Below are positions 23,742 to 31,094 of a stretch of 35,156 bases of DNA, one piece after another. The DNA comes from an uncultured Anaerolineales bacterium (GTDB lineage: Bacteria > Chloroflexota > Anaerolineae > UBA4142): the NCBI GenBank assembly GCA_903825565.1, contig CAIKBD010000098.1, positions 1-35,156 on the forward strand, given 5' to 3'. The notes under the pieces were generated by a model. That model had not been told where the DNA came from. It saw only the letters and a list, made by a program, of their open reading frames with translations, and searched no databases. The position numbers and the translations under genes were made by a program. Each line of letters starts with the position of its first letter. Within the stretch, counting starts at the first letter, position 1.

Positions 23742-24733
23742 AACTGACCTGGGAATCCTTGACGCTGGAATTACGCACGACGTTTCGCATCGCGCACGGC
23801 GCGGATGATCGTCGCTACAATGTGCTCGCGCGGCTCGCCGAGGGTTTGGGCGAGGCGGCGGCGGTGACGTATCACGGCGAAACGCAAACCGGAATTATGG
23901 AGTACCTCGCGCGCGTCGCCGATGAGCTCGGCAACTGCGCCGATCCGTTTTTGCTCGAAAACATTTTGGATCGCTTGCCGCTCGGTTCGCAAGCCGCGCG
24001 CGCCGCGCTTGACCTCGCGTTGCACGATGTGTGGGGCAAGCGGCTCGGTCAGCCGCTTTATCGTTTGCTGGGACTCGATCCAACGCGCTTGCCGCTGACT
24101 TCGTTTACGATTGCGATGGACGAGCCGGCAATGATGGCGCAACGCGCGCAGGAAGCCGGCTTGCCGATCATCAAGGTCAAGGTCGGCGGCGCGAACGACG
24201 AAGCGATGGTCGCCGCGATTCGCAATGCGACGAACGCGAAATTGCGCGTGGACGCCAACGCCGGTTGGACGCGCGCGCAAGCCGCCGCAATGATCCCACG
24301 CCTCGCGCAGTACGATTTGGAATTGATCGAACAGCCCCTGCCCGTCGGCGATATCGAGGGCTTGCGATGGTTGCGCGCGCAAAAATTTGGCTTGCCCATT
24401 TTTGCGGACGAGCCGGTGAAAACGGCGCGCGACGTAGCGGCGCACGCCGGCGCGGTGGATGGCGTCGTCGTCAAACTGATGAAGACCGGCGGCATCCGCG
24501 AAGCCCTGCGCGCGATTCACACGGCGCGCGCGCACGAGATGCAAGTGATGCTCAGTTGCATGGTCGAGAGTTCGGTGGGCGTGACTGCCGCCGCGCATCT
24601 CGCGCCGCTCTGCGATTATGCCGATCTTGACGGACCCTTGCTCATTCGCAACGATCGCTTCGCGGGCGTGCAGTACGAGGGCGCGCGCATGATTCTGCCG
24701 GCGGGCGCGGGGCTGGGTGTCACGGAAAAATAG
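23738..24733 (+). CDS. ykfB: L-Ala-D/L-Glu epimerase (enolase superfamily)
   Basis: 331 residues, starting ATG 23738, which overlaps the previous stop (ATGA) and has GGAGG upstream. The muconate-lactonising subgroup layout is clear: capping domain to ~115, KVKVGG (KxK base), the metal acids in RVDANAGW, IEQPLP and FADEPV, and the second catalytic lysine in VVVKLMKTGG. The late CMVESSVGVTAAAHLAPLCDYADLDGP carries the DxD that binds the dipeptide alpha-amine in Ala-Glu epimerases. The enzyme converts L-Ala-D-Glu from murein to L-Ala-L-Glu, which the M19 dipeptidase of the same operon could then split. This matches the B. subtilis ykf operon in logic. Confidence 0.9.
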   Translation: MKLTWESLTLELRTTFRIAHGADDRRYNVLARLAEGLGEAAAVTYHGETQTGIMEYLARVADELGNCADPFLLENILDRLPLGSQAARAALDLALHDVWGKRLGQPLYRLLGLDPTRLPLTSFTIAMDEPAMMAQRAQEAGLPIIKVKVGGANDEAMVAAIRNATNAKLRVDANAGWTRAQAAAMIPRLAQYDLELIEQPLPVGDIEGLRWLRAQKFGLPIFADEPVKTARDVAAHAGAVDGVVVKLMKTGGIREALRAIHTARAHEMQVMLSCMVESSVGVTAAAHLAPLCDYADLDGPLLIRNDRFAGVQYEGARMILPAGAGLGVTEK

Positions 24734-24743
24734 CGGGGGGCGT

Positions 24744-25250
24744 TTACGCCGTGGGGGCGAAATGCGCGGCGCGGCGCAATGACTCGGCTGGGTGGATGGC
24801 GAAGGGTGTTGCCGGTAGCGCGCCAGTTTGAAACACAATTTCAATCGTGGTGAGAAAAATTCGGATCGCGTTTTGCTTGCTCAACACCTTGTACTGTCCT
24901 GCGTGCGTGATGGACACACGCCGATTGGTCTCCCAGCGGATTGTAACGGCAGTCCAGTCGGGATGTCCATCCATCGCCAAAATATTGCCGCCTTCATTCG
25001 GCAATTGCGCCGCCGCCGGCAAGACCGAAACCTGGGTTGAGAAACTGGTCGTCGCGCCGCAGTTCCGCTCGAAAATGACGGCCTTGTATTCCTTGTCGGG
25101 CGAATAAAATTCTTGGAAAACGCGATTGCCGCACCAGCCGCCAAAGAGCGACTCGAGCAGAAACACCCCGCCGCTTGCCATCAGAACAAGCGCGAAAATA
25201 ATCACGCCGAGAATTATGGCGATACGTTTTGCAGTTTGCAAATTATCCAT
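24744..25250 (-). CDS. Membrane-anchored DUF5412-like protein
   Basis: 168 residues from ATG 25250. One N-terminal membrane helix (IAIILGVIIFALVLMASGGVFLL, ~9-31) is followed by a short extracellular domain with CGNRVFQEFYSPDKEYKAVIFERNCGATTSFSTQVSVL, a signature I associate with DUF5412-type proteins, and then a beta-rich part (WTAVTIRWETNRRVSITHAG). Two cysteines (CGN, NCG) could form a disulphide. It is convergent with the epimerase, 10 bases apart. Its upstream region begins only seven bases before the structured repeat copy 2, which may have displaced or now supplies its control region. The ribosome site is poor. Function unknown. Confidence 0.7.
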   Translation of the reverse strand: MDNLQTAKRIAIILGVIIFALVLMASGGVFLLESLFGGWCGNRVFQEFYSPDKEYKAVIFERNCGATTSFSTQVSVLPAAAQLPNEGGNILAMDGHPDWTAVTIRWETNRRVSITHAGQYKVLSKQNAIRIFLTTIEIVFQTGALPATPFAIHPAESLRRAAHFAPTA

Positions 25251-25257
25251 CCTTTTC

Positions 25258-25446
25258 AGTGATTCTGTTGGCGCACTCCATTGGGCGATCAATCGCCCGC
25301 CTCACGCAGGTGAAAACTCGGTGAACCGAGTTGCGCGAAGCGAATCGGTTTCTAACCGATTTCTACCTCGCTGGCACGACCATCGCGCGGCGCTTTGCGC
25401 CGCTTCAAAGACGTGCCAGCGTCAGCCGCCGATTTTAATCGGCGGT
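25258..25446. repeat. Multi-hairpin repeat element, copy 2 (with extra hairpin, right end lost)
   Basis: Same order as copy 1: left end GATTCTGTTGGCGCAC, then GGGCGAT/ATCGCCC (25283-25298), AACTCGGT/ACCGAGTT (25315-25332), AATCGGTT/AACCGATT (25343-25361) and GCCGCCGATT/AATCGGCGG (25425-25445). Between the last two there is an added hairpin, GCTGGCACG/CGTGCCAGC (25370-25420) enclosing GCGGCGC/GCGCCGC. The first hairpin differs from copy 1 by paired changes (CGTT/AACG to CGAT/ATCG), so the stem is preserved. The right terminal repeat is missing. The rest of the gap up to 25539 shows nothing else. Confidence 0.85.
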
Positions 25447-25539
25447 AGGGTAAAATCTTTCGTCTGCGCTGGACTCGCTTGGATTATACCTTCAAATTTG
25501 CGCCGAGACAATGCCGCGCGCGCGGTACCGCGCAGGTGT

Positions 25540-25568
25540 TTGGCGCAATTTAGGGGTTGTGCTACAAT
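25540..25568 (+). promoter_or_regulatory. Promoter of the ABC exporter operon
   Basis: TTGGCG (25540-25545), 17-base spacer ending TGC, TACAAT (25563-25568): an extended -10 promoter. The leader to ATG 25599 is about 24 bases. Confidence 0.65.
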
Positions 25569-25598
25569 AGCGTCCCGATCATCGGAACAGAAAAAATT

Positions 25599-26618
25599 AT
25601 GACACACTCACTCGCTATCGAAACGCAAGACCTGGGTCGCGCGTACAAGATTCGCGAAGCCAAAAAGAAGGAAGCGAAAACGCTCGTTGCCTTGCGCGAT
25701 GTCTCGCTGCAAGTGCCGCGCGGCGAATTGTTTGGCTTGCTCGGTCCCAACGGCGCCGGCAAGACGACGCTGATCAAAATTTTGACGACACTCCTCGCGC
25801 CGACGGCGGGTTGGGCGCGGGTTGCCGGCTTCGATGTGGCGCGCGCGCCCAATCAGGTGCGCCCGCGCATCAACATGGTCTCCGGCGGCGAATCGTCCGG
25901 CTATGGCTTGCTGACTGTGCGCGAAAACTTGTGGATGTTCGCGCAGTTTTACGGCATTCCGACGAAACCGGCGAACGCGCGCATTGACGAATTGCTGGCA
26001 ACGCTCAAAATGTCGGATCGCGCCAACACCAAATCATCCGATCTTTCAACCGGTTTGCGGCAAAAGACGAACATTGCGCGCGGTTTCCTCACCGACCCGC
26101 AAGTCTTGTTTCTCGACGAGCCGACCCTGGGTCTCGACGTGGGCGCGTCGCGCGATGTGCGGGCGTTCGTGCGCGGGTGGATCAACGCGGACCGCGCGCG
26201 CACGCTGTTGTTGACGACGCACTATATGGTCGAGGCGGACGAGCTGTGCGACCACGTCGCGATCATCAACCAGGGCCGCGTGCTTGCGTGCGATGCGCCG
26301 GCGAATTTGAAACAGCGCTTGCAGCGCGAGGCGATCTTTCATCTCGAAGTGTCGCCGCTGAAGGATTCGGTATTGCCGATGTTGCAAGCCTTGCCCGGCG
26401 TGTGTCAGGTCACACACCACCCGGCGGATGATCGCGCCGCGCTCGATTTTATCCTCGCCGATGAAAGCGTGCTCGGTGCGGTGATCAACACCTTGACCCA
26501 GGCGGATATTCGCTTGCTGCGTTTGGACAAGCGCGCGCCGACCCTCGAAGATGTGTTCGTCAATCTCGTCGGGCGGAGCATTGAGGAGGTCGAACGTGCC
26601 GATCCTTCCCCCGCTTGA
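25599..26618 (+). CDS. ABC-2 exporter, ATP-binding subunit
   Basis: 339 residues. Walker A is GLLGPNGAGKTTL; the Q-loop follows; the signature is LSTGLRQKTNIARG, slightly off LSGGQ; Walker B is VLFLDEPTLGLDVG; the switch histidine is in LLTTHYMVEADELCDH. A C-terminal ~100-residue extension is typical of drug-exporter ATPases (DrrA/CcmA-like). It heads an operon with two ABC-2 permeases and overlaps the first by 23 bases. The start ATG 25599 has only GGAA upstream. Substrate unknown: candidates in this class are lipids, glycans or hydrophobic drugs. Confidence 0.92.
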   Translation: MTHSLAIETQDLGRAYKIREAKKKEAKTLVALRDVSLQVPRGELFGLLGPNGAGKTTLIKILTTLLAPTAGWARVAGFDVARAPNQVRPRINMVSGGESSGYGLLTVRENLWMFAQFYGIPTKPANARIDELLATLKMSDRANTKSSDLSTGLRQKTNIARGFLTDPQVLFLDEPTLGLDVGASRDVRAFVRGWINADRARTLLLTTHYMVEADELCDHVAIINQGRVLACDAPANLKQRLQREAIFHLEVSPLKDSVLPMLQALPGVCQVTHHPADDRAALDFILADESVLGAVINTLTQADIRLLRLDKRAPTLEDVFVNLVGRSIEEVERADPSPA

Positions 26619-27438
26619 AAAAGACACGGGCTGGCGTTTGTTTCTGCGAACGGTGATCGGACGCGCCTACCCGCGCGTGGTTGGGATGCAACGCGAACGC
26701 TCTTGGCTTTTTTTTGAAGTCATGTTGCCGACGCTCGCCGTCGCCGCGTATGTGTTCGTCTATCGCGCGATGCGCGCGCCCGAAGAGTACGTCGGCTTTG
26801 TCGTCGTTGGCGGCGCGATGACGGCGTTCTGGCTCAACGTGTTGTGGGCGATGTCGAGCCAGCTGTATTGGGAAAAGGAGCAAGGCAATCTCGCGCTCTA
26901 CATCATTGCGCCCAACTCGCTGATGGCGATCTTGTTGGGCATGGCAGTGGGCGGATTGTACGCCACGACCTTGCGCGCGGCGGGTGTGATCCTTTTGGGG
27001 AGTTGGCTGTTTCAGGTGCAGTACGCGGTCACGAGTTTACCGGCATTGCTCGCCGTGTTTGCGCTGGCAATGACCGCGTTGTACGGCATGGGCATGATGC
27101 TCTCCTCGGTGTTTTTGCTGTTGAGCCGCGAGGCATGGCATCTGTCCAATCTCGCGCAAGAGCCGATTTATCTCCTCTCCGGTTTTTATTTTCCGATCAA
27201 ACATTTCAATTTTTGGATCGCGGCGAGCGCGTCCATCATTCCGCTCACCCTGGGTCTCGACGCGATGCGCCAACTGGTGTTCCCTTCGGGGGCGACGCTC
27301 GGCTTTTTGAGCGTGCCCGTCGAAATTGTGATTCTGAGCATCCTGTGCGTGGTGTTTCTCGTTGCGGCGCAAGGGTTGCTCGGATATATGGAACGGCTCG
27401 CGATCCGTGAGGGCCGCCTCACCGAAAGCCGGCGGTGA
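26596..27438 (+). CDS. ABC-2 permease, subunit 1
   Basis: 280 residues from GTG 26596, chosen for the strong AGGAGGT 5 bases upstream within the ATPase 3' end. About six membrane helices with the ABC2_membrane pattern, including LFFEVMLPTLAVAAYVFVYRAM, an inner conserved GFYFPIKHFNFWIAASASIIPLTLGLDAMRQLVF near the C-terminus (the 'G..fP...lP..l......PlT...ea.R' type signature). It likely pairs with subunit 2 as a heterodimer, since both are single-permease size and only one ATPase is present. Confidence 0.88.
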   Translation: MPILPPLEKDTGWRLFLRTVIGRAYPRVVGMQRERSWLFFEVMLPTLAVAAYVFVYRAMRAPEEYVGFVVVGGAMTAFWLNVLWAMSSQLYWEKEQGNLALYIIAPNSLMAILLGMAVGGLYATTLRAAGVILLGSWLFQVQYAVTSLPALLAVFALAMTALYGMGMMLSSVFLLLSREAWHLSNLAQEPIYLLSGFYFPIKHFNFWIAASASIIPLTLGLDAMRQLVFPSGATLGFLSVPVEIVILSILCVVFLVAAQGLLGYMERLAIREGRLTESRR

Positions 27439-27453
27439 CGAGGCGAGTGACAC

Positions 27454-28335
27454 ATGTTCAACCTGCGTGCTGAAATCGAAAATCGAGAATGGGTGCCCTG
27501 GCGTTCGTTTCGGATTGCGACCTGGCTGGGGTGGCAGATCGAATCGAACTGGACGGATCCGTTTCTGTTCGCCGTGTATTCCATCGTCAAACCGCTTGCC
27601 AGCGCGCTGATCCTGGTCGTGATGTACGGCGTGATCACGAACGGCGATTTTACATCGCCGCTGTTTCCGTACATTTATTTGGGCAACGCGTTTTATATGT
27701 ACGTGGGCGCGGTGATGACCGGCGTCTCGTGGTCGGTGATTGACGACCGCGAGCATTACAAAACGCTCAAGTACATTTACACCGCGCCGGTAGATTACAT
27801 GGCGTACCTGATCGGGCGCGGGGTGGCGCGCGTCCTCACCGGTTCGTTCTCGGTGTTGATCACCATCGGGTGCGGCGTGGCATTCTTACGCGTGCCGATC
27901 CATGTCGCCGCGATAGACGTGCCGTTGTTCGGCGTGACCTTGGTGATCGGTATCCTGTTGTTGGCGCTCCTGGGCGTGTTGCTCGCCGGGCTGACGCTGG
28001 TGCTTGCGCATCACGCCGGCTATCTCGGCGAGAGCGTTGCCGGCGCGTTGTACCTTTTCAGCGGCGCGATCTTTCCGCTCGATATTTTGCCGGCGTGGCT
28101 TCAGCCCATCGGCTTTTTGATGCCGATCACGTACTGGCTCGAACTGTTGCGCCGCGCGCTGATCGGCTCCGTCGCGGAAGCGTTTCCCACGCTCGCCGGC
28201 TTTAGTAACGCGCACCTCTTGCTGATTCTCCTCGCGTTGACGCTCGTGTTTGGCGTGGTCTCCGTGCTCGTGTTTCGTTTGTGCGATCAGCGCGCGCGCG
28301 CGTTAGGGCTGATCGATCAAGTGACGAATCATTGA
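27454..28335 (+). CDS. ABC-2 permease, subunit 2
   Basis: 293 residues, about six membrane helices. The C-terminal third has YLFSGAIFPLDILPAWLQPIGFLMPITYWLELLRRALIG, the classical ABC-2 signature. It begins 15 bases after subunit 1. The N-terminus carries a charged stretch RAEIENREW encoded by AAATCGAAAATCGA-type low-complexity DNA. It completes a three-gene exporter. Confidence 0.88.
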   Translation: MFNLRAEIENREWVPWRSFRIATWLGWQIESNWTDPFLFAVYSIVKPLASALILVVMYGVITNGDFTSPLFPYIYLGNAFYMYVGAVMTGVSWSVIDDREHYKTLKYIYTAPVDYMAYLIGRGVARVLTGSFSVLITIGCGVAFLRVPIHVAAIDVPLFGVTLVIGILLLALLGVLLAGLTLVLAHHAGYLGESVAGALYLFSGAIFPLDILPAWLQPIGFLMPITYWLELLRRALIGSVAEAFPTLAGFSNAHLLLILLALTLVFGVVSVLVFRLCDQRARALGLIDQVTNH

Positions 28336-28417
28336 GCGGACGGGGCGATCCCTTCTCCGAATTCCGTTTGCGCCGTAAGATTTTCTCCGATTTCACGATA
28401 TACCTGGTGAGGCGATC

Positions 28418-28882
28418 ATGCACTCTCGTTGGCAAGGGTTGCGCGCGCGGCTGATCAATTTTTATCCGCCGTTGCTCGGCGCGGGGATTCGCGTTGTGGA
28501 CACCGCGCCCGATTACCGCACGCTGCGCGTGCAGATGAAACTGACCTGGCTCAATCGCAACATCGTCGGCACGCATTTCGGCGGCTCGCTCTATGCCATG
28601 TGCGATCCCTGGTTTATGCTGATCTTGATGCGTGCGCTCGGCGGGGCGTACATCGTTTGGGACAAGGCGGCGACGATTCGCTTTCTCAAACCGGGGCGCG
28701 GCACCGTGACGGCGACGTTTCACATTGCGGCGGAACAGATCGCCGAGTTGCGCGCCCGCGCGGATCGCGGCGAAAAAATCGAACCGACCTTTGCGGCGGA
28801 TGTGGTGGACGATGCCGGCAATGTGATCGCGCAAGTCGAAAAATTATTGTACGTGCGAAAGAAGAACGCGAATGGCAAATGA
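28418..28882 (+). CDS. DUF4442 hot-dog fold protein
   Basis: 154 residues, similar to DUF4442/PaaI-like thioesterase-fold proteins: RLINFYPPLLGAGIRV, then MKLTWLNRNIVGTHFGGSLYAMCDPWFMLILMRALG, the usual 'n.nG.hFGgslyam.dp' helix, and WDKAATIRFLKPGRGTVTATF. No catalytic residue of known thioesterases is obvious, and many DUF4442 proteins are uncharacterised. GGTGAGG precedes the ATG. The last 11 bases overlap the sigma factor gene, so the two are coupled. Confidence 0.82.
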   Translation: MHSRWQGLRARLINFYPPLLGAGIRVVDTAPDYRTLRVQMKLTWLNRNIVGTHFGGSLYAMCDPWFMLILMRALGGAYIVWDKAATIRFLKPGRGTVTATFHIAAEQIAELRARADRGEKIEPTFAADVVDDAGNVIAQVEKLLYVRKKNANGK

Positions 28883-29423
28883 GGATCGCGCCTTGCTCGA
28901 ACGCGCCCAGACGAGCGCGGCGGGTTTCGGCGAATTGTTCGACGCGTACTATGATCGGATTTACGCGTACGCCTATCGCCGCGTTGGTGCGCGGGATGCG
29001 GCGGAAGATATTGCGGCGAGTGTGTTCGCGGACGCGTGGCGCGCGATCAAGCGCGTGCGCTGGCAGGGCAAGCCGCTCGTGGCATGGTTGTATCGCATTG
29101 CCGCGCGCCGCGTCGCCGATGCATACCGCGCGCGGCGCGCAGATGTGCCGCTTGAAGAAATGGCGGACGCCGCGTACGCGGCCGTCGGCGATGACTGGGA
29201 TCGCGCCGAGGCAATGGCGGCGGTGCGGCGCGGCATCGCCCAGTTGCGCGCGGTGGATCGGGAGATCATTCGGCTCGTCTATTTCGATGAATGTCGCGGT
29301 GATGAAATTGCGGCACTGTTGAATTGCACGCCGAATACCGTGTACGCGCGCACGCATCGCGCGCTCAAGCGACTGGCGGCGTGGGTGCGGAGCGAGGAGC
29401 AAAATGGCAGAGCGGATGGTTGA
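28872..29423 (+). CDS. ECF-type RNA polymerase sigma factor
   Basis: 183 residues with only regions 2 and 4, as in extracytoplasmic-function sigma factors. Region 2: FGELFDAYYDRIYAYAYRRVGARDAAEDIAASVFADAWRAI, then WLYRIAARRVADAYR. Region 4: LRAVDREIIRLVYFDECRGDEIAALLNCTPNTVYARTHRALKRL, a helix-turn-helix for -35 recognition. No anti-sigma factor follows; instead the next gene, overlapping by 20 bases, is an alkylguanine methyltransferase with an extra N-terminal helix. This suggests control linked to alkylation damage, which is an inference. Confidence 0.9.
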   Translation: MANEDRALLERAQTSAAGFGELFDAYYDRIYAYAYRRVGARDAAEDIAASVFADAWRAIKRVRWQGKPLVAWLYRIAARRVADAYRARRADVPLEEMADAAYAAVGDDWDRAEAMAAVRRGIAQLRAVDREIIRLVYFDECRGDEIAALLNCTPNTVYARTHRALKRLAAWVRSEEQNGRADG

Positions 29424-30024
29424 GGTGGAGCAAACGCTAAAGCAGTTGCGCGCACAGGAAAAAATTCCGGCGTCGTTGCGCCGCGCCGAAATCCGCGTCC
29501 AGCTGTTGCGTGCGTGCGCCGAGATCGAACTGGCGCTGGTGCCGACGCGGATCGGCGACCTGGGTTTGGCGTGGAACGCGCGTGGGATCGTGGCGATCCA
29601 CTTGCCGCGCGGCGACGCCGCGCAAACCTTGCGCAGTTTGCGGCGGCAATACCCCGCCGCGCCGGTGCGCGCGGTCGCGCCGGCGGAATATCAGCGCGAG
29701 TTGCAAGCGTACGCGACCGGGCAGGTGCGCGAGTTTCGCGCGCCGCTCGATTGGTCGGCGATTAAACCGTTTCAGCGCGCGGTGCTGGAAACGGCGAATC
29801 GCATTCCGTTCGGCGAGACGCGCACGTACCAATGGATCGCGCAACAAATCGGCAAGCCGCGCGCGGCGCGCGCCGTGGGGCGCGCGCTCGCGACGAATCC
29901 GATCCCCATCATCTTGCCGTGTCATCGCGTCATCGGCAGTGACGGCGGCTTGCACGGATACGGCGGCGGCTTGCCACTCAAACGCAAATTGTTGGAATTG
30001 GAAGGCGCGGCATTTTCATTGTGA
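29404..30024 (+). CDS. ogt: O6-alkylguanine-DNA methyltransferase with N-terminal extension
   Basis: 206 residues. The DNA-repair domain transfers the alkyl group from O6-alkylguanine to its cysteine: active site ILPCHRVIGSDGGLHGYGGGLPLKRKLLELEG, with the arginine-bearing recognition helix RAVGRALATNPIP and the core FQRAVLETANRIPFGETRTYQWIAQQIG. The first ~45 residues (MAERMVEVEQTLKQLRAQEKIPASLRRAEIRVQLL...) are not part of the usual fold; a charged helical segment ending IPASLRRAEIRVQLL faintly recalls anti-sigma protein sequence. GAGGAG precedes the ATG. It overlaps the sigma factor gene and is presumably co-expressed. Confidence 0.9.
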   Translation: MAERMVEVEQTLKQLRAQEKIPASLRRAEIRVQLLRACAEIELALVPTRIGDLGLAWNARGIVAIHLPRGDAAQTLRSLRRQYPAAPVRAVAPAEYQRELQAYATGQVREFRAPLDWSAIKPFQRAVLETANRIPFGETRTYQWIAQQIGKPRAARAVGRALATNPIPIILPCHRVIGSDGGLHGYGGGLPLKRKLLELEGAAFSL

Positions 30025-30082
30025 CCTCAACGCACCGCGCGTTGGGGGGCGTTGGCGGATTGCTGTACCGATTGGAGTCTGT

Positions 30083-30967
30083 ATGTTTGCCTGGTTCGTT
30101 TTGATTTTGCTCGGCGCGATTTGGGGCGCGAGTTATATGTTCATCAAGATCGGCGTCCAAACCATTCCGCCGCTCACGTTTGTCGAGGGGCGCGTATTGC
30201 TCGCCGCGCTTGCCTTGCTCGCCGTGTTGAGATGGCGCGGCGAAGCGATCCCGCGGGATCGCCGCACCTGGATCGTTTTGATCGCGATGGGCGTGTTCAA
30301 CGGCGCGATTCCGTACACCGCGATCACCTGGGGCGAGACGGTGATCTCTAGCAGTCTTGCCGCGATCCTCACGGCGGCGATGCCGCTGTTCACGGTGACG
30401 TTCGCGCACTGGTGGACGCACGACGAGCGGTTGACGCCTGCCAAAGTGCTCGGCATCCTGATCGGTTTTTTGGGTGTCGTCGTGCTCTTTATTCCCGAAT
30501 TGCAACGCGGCGTGCAGATGGAGTTTTGGGGGCAGGCGGCGATCATCGTGGCGACGGTGAGTTACGCGTTGGCGACCTTGATCGCGCGCAAATTTCTGGG
30601 CGGCGTCTCGCACACGATTGCGGCGACTGGGCAGTTGGGATCGGCGGCGGCGATTATGTTGCCGCTCAGTCTCGCGTTCGAGCGCCCCTGGATGTTGCGC
30701 CCCGCGCTCGAAGCGCTCGGCGCGTTGGCGATCCTGGCTTTGCTCGGCACGGCGTTCGCCTACATTCTGTACTACTGGCTCGTCGAACACACCGGCGCGA
30801 CGCGTACCGCGCTCGTCACGTATCTCATTCCGATCACCGGCATTTTTTGGGGCGCGCTGATTTTGGCGGAGCCGATTGTGTGGGAAGCGATCCTGGGTCT
30901 TGCGCTGATCATCGGCGGCGTGGCGTTGGTCAATCGCTCGAGCGCGGCGCGGGAATCCGCAAAGTAA
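30083..30967 (+). CDS. EamA/DMT-family transporter
   Basis: 294 residues from ATG 30083 (GGAG 5 bases upstream). Ten hydrophobic segments in two EamA halves: LGAIWGASYMFIKIGVQTIPPLTFVEGRVLLAAL opens the first, and ATVSYALATLIARKFL begins the second; LVTYLIPITGIFWGALILAEPI is the conserved late loop. The drug/metabolite transporter superfamily exports small metabolites or amino acids; the substrate cannot be read. It is followed by a good terminator. Confidence 0.92.
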   Translation: MFAWFVLILLGAIWGASYMFIKIGVQTIPPLTFVEGRVLLAALALLAVLRWRGEAIPRDRRTWIVLIAMGVFNGAIPYTAITWGETVISSSLAAILTAAMPLFTVTFAHWWTHDERLTPAKVLGILIGFLGVVVLFIPELQRGVQMEFWGQAAIIVATVSYALATLIARKFLGGVSHTIAATGQLGSAAAIMLPLSLAFERPWMLRPALEALGALAILALLGTAFAYILYYWLVEHTGATRTALVTYLIPITGIFWGALILAEPIVWEAILGLALIIGGVALVNRSSAARESAK

Positions 30968-31019
30968 AATCTGCCGACTTGACGGATGGGCGATTGTGAT
31001 CTGCTCATCTGGAAAGCAC

Positions 31020-31064
31020 AAGACCGTCCAAGTTTTCGCAAGTGACCTGGACGGTCTTTCTTTT
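31020..31064 (+). terminator. Terminator after the EamA gene
   Basis: AAGACCGTCCA (31020-31030) pairs perfectly with TGGACGGTCTT (31048-31058), 11 pairs with a 17-base loop, followed by TCTTTT. It lies between the convergent EamA and purA genes and could serve both strands, although the U-tract is better on plus. Confidence 0.85.
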
Positions 31065-31094
31065 CCGATTTTTACGTGCGAAGCGTTTCGCGTT

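Noticed and set aside
24734-24743. Terminator between the convergent epimerase and DUF5412-like genes
   Set aside because: Only ten bases with a G run and no stem.
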